Assembly (NCBI GenBank): GCA_903910215.1
Contig: CAIVYV010000264.1
Location: forward strand, 1 to 18,384
Direction of reading: 5' to 3'
Source of the DNA: an uncultured Pseudomonadota bacterium
Lineage (GTDB): Bacteria > Pseudomonadota > Gammaproteobacteria > Steroidobacterales > Steroidobacteraceae
DNA: 18,384 nucleotides
The notes under the pieces are model-generated. The model was not told the DNA's origin. It did no database searches and saw only the letters and a program-made list of their open reading frames with translations. Every line of letters starts with the position of its first letter. Position 1 is the first letter of the stretch. The position numbers and the translations under genes were made by a program. Of this stretch, positions 13,356 through 18,384 are shown piece after piece.

Positions 13356-14594
13356 CGGGAAACGATCCAGTCGACGCAGCTCTGGGAACAGCCGCCAGTA
13401 CACCCCCACGATGACCAGACAGGCGGCTCCACCCACTGTCACGGCCGTCACCGGACCCCACCAACTGGCCGTCAGGCCGGATTCGAACTCGCCGAGCTCG
13501 TTTGAGGCTCCGATGAACATCGAACTGACGGCGCTGACCCGGCCTCGGATCGCATCCGGGGTCTCGAGTTGCACCAATAGATGACGAACGAACACGCTGA
13601 CCATATCGCCTGCACCGAGGCAGAACAACGCAAAACACGATAGCCAAAACGAGGTCGATAAGCCGAAGACGACGGTGGACACACCGAATACCGCCACTCC
13701 GCCGAACATCCAGCGCCCGGCATGTCTCGAAATCGGCTGACGGGCGAGCCAAATGGCCGTCAGTGCCGCACCGACACCCGGTGCGGTGCGTAACAGTCCG
13801 AGGCCCTCTGGCCCAACGTGCAGGATATCCGCCGCGAACATCGGCAAAAGCGCCGTCGCTCCGCCGAACAAGACTGCAAACAAATCAAGCGATATCGCAC
13901 CGAGGACCGTTCTGCGACGCAGTACAAAGCGAAAACCCTCGGCCAGTTCATGCCAAGCGAATTTCGCCTCTGTTGGAGGCGCTCTCACTGGCCGAATGCC
14001 GAACATCAACCACAGTACGACAACTAGTATGGACAAGGCGCTGACGTAGACCCACATCGCCCCGTGGTCGACAGTCACTGACTCGCCGAACGCATACAAC
14101 AAACCACCTAACGCCGGCCCAACGATGACAGCCGACTCGAATAGGGTTGAGTTGAATGCAACAGCCGCCGGAAAAGCGCTCTGGGGTACCAGGTTGACGG
14201 TCATCGCCTGCGAGGTCGGCATCCACAATGCGCGACCGGCGCCGAATAAACCCATCGCAAAAAAGACCCAGAGGATCTCGCGGCTCCCGGACCAGGTGAA
14301 GCCGATTAAAACCAGCACGCAGAGAATCTCGATCACATAGGCGATCACGATCAACAAGCGCCGATCCATACGATCTGCCAACTGACCGGCCGGCAATACC
14401 AAGAGGAAAAACGGCAGAAACTGCGCGAGCCCGACGAGCCCGAGATCGAGCGGATCACGGGTGATCGAATACACCTGCCAACCGACGGCAACACCCAACA
14501 TCTGCCAAGCGAGCGTCGCGAAAAATCTGCCGAAAGCAAACCGCCGAAAATCTGCGTGCTGGAGAGCCGCACGCACACCACTCGCCTGATTCAT
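13341..14594 (-). CDS. MFS exporter, MFS_3/EntS-like family
   Basis: 417 residues, about 12 hydrophobic helices, the usual size for the family. Residues 70-79 read GQLADRMDRR, the conserved cytoplasmic loop-2-3 signature of the major facilitator superfamily. The opening ALQHADFRRFAFGRFFATLAWQM and the phrase LFGAGRALWMPTSQAMTVNLVP (interrupted here only in description) fit the MFS_3 group that includes the enterobactin exporter EntS and many uncharacterised effluxers. Members are proton-driven exporters of the cytoplasmic membrane; the substrate here cannot be read from sequence. The gene ends 58 bases before the lipoprotein-led operon on the same strand and starts 46 bases from the divergent hydrolase gene. 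No clear ribosome site precedes the ATG. Confidence 0.9.
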   Translation of the reverse strand: MNQASGVRAALQHADFRRFAFGRFFATLAWQMLGVAVGWQVYSITRDPLDLGLVGLAQFLPFFLLVLPAGQLADRMDRRLLIVIAYVIEILCVLVLIGFTWSGSREILWVFFAMGLFGAGRALWMPTSQAMTVNLVPQSAFPAAVAFNSTLFESAVIVGPALGGLLYAFGESVTVDHGAMWVYVSALSILVVVLWLMFGIRPVRAPPTEAKFAWHELAEGFRFVLRRRTVLGAISLDLFAVLFGGATALLPMFAADILHVGPEGLGLLRTAPGVGAALTAIWLARQPISRHAGRWMFGGVAVFGVSTVVFGLSTSFWLSCFALFCLGAGDMVSVFVRHLLVQLETPDAIRGRVSAVSSMFIGASNELGEFESGLTASWWGPVTAVTVGGAACLVIVGVYWRLFPELRRLDRFPQPGS

Positions 14595-14640
14595 GGGTCA
14601 ATGGTAGTTTGTCTGCGGGTTAAATCGGCGGGATTTGCAC

Positions 14641-16332
14641 ATGACGATCAGCATCACGCGGCATTTCGCTTCCATCACCAACGGGCGATGGGGCCCGCGA
14701 CAAGTGCACTACCGTCGCGTCGGCTCAGGGCCCGTGGTGCTGTGCTTGCACCAATCTCCGCTTTCATCACGAGACATGCTCGCCACGATGGAGCGGTGGA
14801 AAACGCACTTCACTTGTATCGCGCCAGATACTCCCGGATTCGGGCTGTCGGATCCTCTCGGCGTCGATCGCGCAGAAGCGAGTGACTTCGCCGAGGCGGT
14901 CATCGAATTCATGGATGCACTTGGAATAGAGCGCGCAGCCGTTTACGGCTTTCATACTGGCGCAATGATCACGGGCGCGCTGGCCGCTGCGTATCCGGAT
15001 CGGATCGTCTGCGCAGCAGCCAATGGCTACGTCATCATGACGGAGCCAGACCGACAAAACTTCATTGAGCACTATCTCCCTCCGTTACAACCCAAGTGGG
15101 ATGGCTCTCACCTGACCTGGCTTTGGGCTCGTATGCGCGAGCAGCTTGTTTTCTTTCCCTGGTATCGAAAATCGCCCACCGCTCGTCTGTCGTTCGACGT
15201 TCCACCGGCAGAGGCGCTGCATAACTCATTGCTCGATTTCATGCGAGCTGGCGATCACTATCGAGTGGGCTATCGCGCTGCATTCACGATGCGATCAGAT
15301 CTGGCATTACGTCAAACGAAAACGCCAATACTCGTCACGGCGGCAGACACCGACGTACTCTCGGCGGATCTCGATAATGTTCGGCATCCAGCCGATTGCG
15401 TCACCGTCGCAAGAGGTGGCCCGGCAGATCAAACCCTCGATCTTTGCCGTGACTACATCAAGCGCCACAAGCCGCCGAAAATGCCTAAATCGACGGTGAA
15501 TTCCGGCCTGCGCGGACGCCTTTGGCAGGACTACGTCGATATCGACGGCGGACAACTCCGGATTCGCCGCAATACAGACGCGAGCGGTCGGCCCGTTCTC
15601 GTTTTGCATGAAGCTGGCGGTTCGACCGAAAGTATCGAGCGCTTGGCCTCCGGATTCATCGGTCATCGTCCGGTGCTTGCGATCAACCTGCCAGGTCACG
15701 GCGAATCGGATAACACCCTACCGCGTGGCAAAGTGACCGTCGGTGGTTTTGCCAAGGCCATCGAATCGGCGCTGCAGAATCTCGATGTAGATGAAGTCGA
15801 TGTCGTTGGCGTGGGTGGCAGCGCATTCATCGCGCTAGAGCTCGCCTCGCTCGCGAAGAATCGCGTGCGACACACCGTGATGCTGAGCGCCATCCTGGTC
15901 GACGATGCACTACGCGATGAATTGACCGAAAACTATACACCGGACATCAAGCCGCTTTGGTACGGCGGACATTTGGTCGAAGCATGGTATGTCGTGCGCG
16001 ATCAGAGCCTGTTCTGGCCCTGGTTCCGCCAAAAACGTAACAACATTGTCCATGCCGAAACAGAACTAGACCCGGCCCGCGTCCAAGTTCGTCTGCTCGA
16101 TCTATTCCGCTCTCATGGAATGTGGCGGCACGCCCATCAGGCTGTTTTTGCCTATCCTTGGAAAAAGAAACTCGCCAAAACCCGGGAGTCAGTTTTATTG
16201 GCTTCGCCAATGGGTGACCCATTGAAATCTGCTGCGGCGCAAGCGGCCTCAGAGATGCCTCATCTTCTGTTTATGGAATTACCACACGAACCGCGAGACT
16301 GGGCGCGCGCTCTTCTGCAAAAGCTGTCATGA
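14641..16332 (+). CDS. Tandem alpha/beta-hydrolase-fold protein lacking both nucleophile serines
   Basis: 563 residues from the ATG at 14641, with GGGA seven bases upstream; a TTG two codons earlier is less likely. Two alpha/beta-hydrolase domains lie head to tail: ~1-278 and ~295-563. Domain 1 has LCLHQSP (oxyanion loop), PDTPGFGLSD and the elbow YGFHTGAM, where His105 takes the nucleophile place. Its end (VTVARGGPADQTLDL) lacks the usual catalytic His, though ADTD supplies a possible acid. Domain 2 has LVLHEAGG, INLPGHGESD and the elbow VVGVGGSAF, where Gly392 takes the nucleophile place; ELPHEP (His549) is where the catalytic His would be. Both carry similar cap segments (LVFFPWYRKSPTAR and SLFWPWFRQKRNN), which suggests internal duplication. 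Reaction unknown. It overlaps the LOG gene by ATGA, so they are co-translated. Confidence 0.87.
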   Translation: MTISITRHFASITNGRWGPRQVHYRRVGSGPVVLCLHQSPLSSRDMLATMERWKTHFTCIAPDTPGFGLSDPLGVDRAEASDFAEAVIEFMDALGIERAAVYGFHTGAMITGALAAAYPDRIVCAAANGYVIMTEPDRQNFIEHYLPPLQPKWDGSHLTWLWARMREQLVFFPWYRKSPTARLSFDVPPAEALHNSLLDFMRAGDHYRVGYRAAFTMRSDLALRQTKTPILVTAADTDVLSADLDNVRHPADCVTVARGGPADQTLDLCRDYIKRHKPPKMPKSTVNSGLRGRLWQDYVDIDGGQLRIRRNTDASGRPVLVLHEAGGSTESIERLASGFIGHRPVLAINLPGHGESDNTLPRGKVTVGGFAKAIESALQNLDVDEVDVVGVGGSAFIALELASLAKNRVRHTVMLSAILVDDALRDELTENYTPDIKPLWYGGHLVEAWYVVRDQSLFWPWFRQKRNNIVHAETELDPARVQVRLLDLFRSHGMWRHAHQAVFAYPWKKKLAKTRESVLLASPMGDPLKSAAAQAASEMPHLLFMELPHEPRDWARALLQKLS

Positions 16333-16910
16333 AGCGTCTCTGCGTTTTTTGTGGCGCCAATTCCGGCGCAAAAGATGCCTATACCTCTGCGGCACATGAG
16401 CTCGGTCGACTCCTCGCGCGCTCAGGTATCGGGCTCGTCTACGGCGGCGCCGGCATCGGCCTGATGGGCGCAGTAGCCGATGCAGCGTTGGCCGAAGGCG
16501 GCGAAGTCATCGGCATCATTCCTCGCAACCTCGTCAAACTTGAAGTTGCCCACCGCGGCGCGGTGGACTTGCGCATCGTTGAGTCGATGCACGAGCGCAA
16601 AGCCATGATGGCTGAACTCTCAGACGGATTTATCGCGCTACCTGGCGGCGTAGGCACTCTCGAGGAATTATTCGAAGTGTGGACATGGGCCCACCTTGGC
16701 TTGCATCGCAAGCCCTGTGCCCTACTTGATATCAACGGCTTCTATTCAGGTCTCGGCACCTTCCTAGACCATGTACAGCAGGAAGGATTTCTGCGCCCGG
16801 GCGTGCGCGACATGCTGCTCATCGATGATGATGCCGCCCGACTACTGCAGGCGATGCAACATTACCGCGGGCCGGACATGCCGGCTTGGATGAACCGCTC
16901 GCAAACCTGA
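16329..16910 (+). CDS. LOG-family protein (TIGR00730), likely nucleoside-5'-monophosphate phosphoribohydrolase
   Basis: 193 residues, full length for the family. Rossmann-like start KRLCVFCGANSG, then LVYGGAGIGLMGAVADAAL, GEVIGIIP, MHERKAMM (Arg90) and the signature PGGVGTLEELFEVW (105-118), whose Arg and Glu residues form the active site in LOG enzymes. Characterised relatives split nucleoside monophosphates, including cytokinin riboside 5'-monophosphate, into base and ribose 5-phosphate. In most bacteria the physiological role is unsettled. Cytoplasmic, usually a dimer. It starts inside the stop codon of the tandem hydrolase gene (ATGA), with no strong ribosome site, so expression is probably by coupling. 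It ends directly against the convergent permease gene. Confidence 0.95.
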   Translation: MKRLCVFCGANSGAKDAYTSAAHELGRLLARSGIGLVYGGAGIGLMGAVADAALAEGGEVIGIIPRNLVKLEVAHRGAVDLRIVESMHERKAMMAELSDGFIALPGGVGTLEELFEVWTWAHLGLHRKPCALLDINGFYSGLGTFLDHVQQEGFLRPGVRDMLLIDDDAARLLQAMQHYRGPDMPAWMNRSQT

Positions 16911-16916
16911 TCAGGT
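16905..16916. other. 12-base palindrome made by two abutting stop codons
   Basis: ACCTGATCAGGT is a perfect palindrome. Its centre TGATCA supplies the TGA of the LOG gene on + and the TGA of the permease gene on -, so the convergent genes meet with no gap. No T-tract lies on either side and the arms are short, so it is not a convincing terminator. Confidence 0.6.
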
Positions 16917-17984
16917 CGGATCCGCCTGCGAGCGCTTCTCCGCGATCCACTCACGCCAGATCGCCATCAGAACGGCGAGTATCACGGGTCCGATGAAAAG
17001 ACCCACCATGCCAAACGCCGCGAGACCGCCCAGCACACCGAACAACACCAAGAGGAACGGAATGCGGGTCGCGCCGCTAATCACAAGCGGGCGCACGATG
17101 TTGTCGATCCAGCTGACCGCTGTAGCCCCCCAGATCGCCAAACCAATCGCCTCAACCGTGTTACCGGTAAGGAAAAGATAAATGCTCGCACCCGTCCACA
17201 TGAACGGCACAACGAACGGAATGAGCCCTGCGAGGAAAGTCATGATGCCGAAGATGATCGGCGCCGGCACACCGGCAACTGCATAGCCGATACCAGCCAG
17301 CGTACCTTGCGCCAAAGCCGCCAATACCAAGCCATAGACGACAGCCTTGACCGTGCTGCCGATCGCATCAAGGTAGTGAGAAACACGAACTTTACCGAAG
17401 AACTGCTGCAGCATGCGCTCGACTTGCGCAGCCACATGCTCGCCGTCTCGATACATGAAAAACAATGAGAACATCGCAAGACCGAGTTTGATGATGTTCC
17501 GTCCGACTCCACCAACGACTGCGCTCACCTCACCCGATGATTGCGAAAAGAAATCGCGAATCGCGGTGTCGATACTCGAAGGATCTCGCTGGAATTGTTC
17601 GACGATCTCGACAAGTCGAGGCCCAAGCAAAGGTATTTGCTTGATGGAGTCCGGCAATTCGACCTTGGCAAGCAAAGGCGCCAACTCGCGATAGATCGGT
17701 AACGCTTCAGCCTGGACGAGAATGATCAGCCAAACGATCGGCAGGATGATGGCGGCGCTTAACGCGAGCGTCATGATGAGCGCCGCGAGTTCGCGATGGC
17801 CTCGACACAATAAGACGACTCGCTCGTGCATCGGCCATGTGACGTACGCTAGGATGACTGCCCAGACCACAGGCACCAAAAATGGCTGCAGCACCTGGAA
17901 GGCCAGCAGCACCAGCACGATCAACGAGAACGCGACGATCAACGCGCGCAGCCACTTCGCCTCGGCAAGATCTTCAAGCATCAT
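16911..17984 (-). CDS. AI-2E family transporter (PerM/YdiK-like)
   Basis: 357 residues from the ATG at 17984. The longer frame to 18038 adds 18 polar residues and would run deep into the upstream gene, whereas 17984 has AGGA seven bases upstream and an ATGA overlap. About eight hydrophobic segments are present, with the family hallmarks: N-terminal VLQPFLVPVVWAVILAYVTWP, a soluble amphipathic middle (~105-165), SLFFMYRDGEHV, DNIVRPLVISG and FGVLGGLAAFGMVGLFIGP. The family (PF01594) is named after the proposed autoinducer-2 exporter TqsA, but members also act as Na+/H+ antiporters and most substrates are unknown. An inner-membrane permease is certain; a quorum-sensing role is not implied. Confidence 0.93.
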   Translation of the reverse strand: MMLEDLAEAKWLRALIVAFSLIVLVLLAFQVLQPFLVPVVWAVILAYVTWPMHERVVLLCRGHRELAALIMTLALSAAIILPIVWLIILVQAEALPIYRELAPLLAKVELPDSIKQIPLLGPRLVEIVEQFQRDPSSIDTAIRDFFSQSSGEVSAVVGGVGRNIIKLGLAMFSLFFMYRDGEHVAAQVERMLQQFFGKVRVSHYLDAIGSTVKAVVYGLVLAALAQGTLAGIGYAVAGVPAPIIFGIMTFLAGLIPFVVPFMWTGASIYLFLTGNTVEAIGLAIWGATAVSWIDNIVRPLVISGATRIPFLLVLFGVLGGLAAFGMVGLFIGPVILAVLMAIWREWIAEKRSQADPT

Positions 17985-18384
17985 GAGAGCATCCTGGCGT
18001 TGTCTAGTGCGATTGCAGTCATAGCCAGCAACACGCATACCGTCAAAGAAAGGTTTCGCCGCAGCGCGAGATAATCAGCGGGCAAATCCTGCTGATGGTA
18101 GCGATGTTCGTATAACCAGAACAAACCAAAGCCAACGACAAGCAGTGCCAAGCCACGCACCTCGCCAATCAGCACTGCAGCGGCGGCAAGCACCGAAGGC
18201 AAGGTACTGCCGAGCACGACGCCGGCCGTCCACGGCCATCTTCCAGCCAAAGCCAGCCCCCAGTGCACTGCCGATACGTAACCGAGAATCGCCGCGCCCC
18301 AACCTAGCGCAAGACGCTCGCTCACTTGCCACCAGAAAGGACTATGACCGAACACCGCACACAGCAAGGCCGCCACGAAAGGGA
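17981..18384 (-). CDS. DUF3429-family membrane protein (5' partial)
   Basis: The frame is open to the right edge, so the N-terminus is missing; 133 codons plus the stop are visible. The visible start PFVAALLCAVFG, then LGWGAAILGYVSAVHWGLAL, VLGSTLPSVLAAAAVLIG, VVGFGLFWLYEHRY and a last hydrophobic helix fit the DUF3429 family, which usually has about five TM helices and begins with a GxIPF stretch just where the window cuts. The GTG at 18376 is unlikely to be the real start because family homology continues upstream. The stop overlaps the permease start as ATGA, so the two membrane proteins are co-expressed. Function of DUF3429 is unknown to me. Confidence 0.82.
   Translation of the reverse strand, partial: PFVAALLCAVFGHSPFWWQVSERLALGWGAAILGYVSAVHWGLALAGRWPWTAGVVLGSTLPSVLAAAAVLIGEVRGLALLVVGFGLFWLYEHRYHQQDLPADYLALRRNLSLTVCVLLAMTAIALDNARMLS
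17992..17995 (-). promoter_or_regulatory. Ribosome binding site deciding the permease start
   Basis: The minus strand reads AGGA seven bases before the ATG at 17984, inside the end of the upstream DUF3429 gene. It supports this start over the frame opening at 18038. Confidence 0.5.

Noticed and set aside
14595..14640. Divergent promoter between the MFS and hydrolase genes
   Set aside because: A TTAAAT-like -10 can be seen, but no acceptable -35 stands at the right distance for either strand; only 46 bases are available.
16911..17984. Autoinducer-2 quorum-sensing exporter
   Set aside because: Family membership alone does not show the substrate, and no luxS or Lsr gene is in the window.

Overview
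The window reads as a chromosomal stretch of a Gram-negative bacterium, most likely a gammaproteobacterium or a close relative. The evidence is lipobox-bearing outer-membrane-type lipoproteins, a TonB-like C-terminal domain, a MotA/TolQ/ExbB channel, an AI-2E-family permease and a DUF3429 protein. It is moderately GC-rich. The assignment to a class is inference. There is no rRNA, tRNA, CRISPR array, insertion sequence or phage gene. Coding density is very high: the longest gaps between genes are about 57, 46 and 35 bases.

Layout. Positions 1-1089 (+) hold the 3' end of a TPR protein with a TonB-like C-terminal domain. It meets, tail to tail with a 26-base overlap, a long minus-strand gene train running from 13283 down to 1064. 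In transcription order this train encodes three lipoproteins (12606-13280, 12043-12609, 10784-12007), a transmembrane Ser/Thr-kinase-like protein with a PEGA-like tail (8533-10770), an FHA-like/TM/PEGA-repeat/SUMF1-like fusion (6122-8536), a small single-TM protein (5902-6132), a MotA/TolQ/ExbB channel (5105-5905), an apparent degenerate Hsp70 fold fused to a well-conserved FHA domain (3912-5108), two membrane-anchored coiled-coil VWA proteins (2837-3931 and 1774-2826) and a fourth lipoprotein (1064-1792). Genes overlap by 4-20 bases or are separated by 10-35 bases, so this looks like one translationally coupled 11-gene operon.

How the operon may work (inference). The VWA proteins begin with a short cytoplasmic stretch and a TM helix starting SLSFLDVICCGFGA. 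This resembles the ExbD/TolR/MotB helix that carries the ion-binding Asp, and it sits beside a MotA/ExbB channel gene. I read the locus as a proton- or sodium-driven stator complex whose periplasmic arms carry VWA domains. It would be controlled inside the cell by a kinase and FHA modules and linked to the outer membrane through PEGA proteins and lipoproteins. I know of no characterised system with this composition, and this is the main candidate for something undescribed here.

Right of the operon: an MFS_3/EntS-like exporter (13341-14594, -). Divergent from it is a + strand pair, a tandem alpha/beta-hydrolase protein whose two nucleophile elbows both lack serine (14641-16332) and a LOG-family phosphoribohydrolase (16329-16910), overlapping by 4 bases. 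Convergent with these, on the minus strand, are an AI-2E-family permease (16911-17984) and a DUF3429 membrane protein cut by the right edge (17981-18384).
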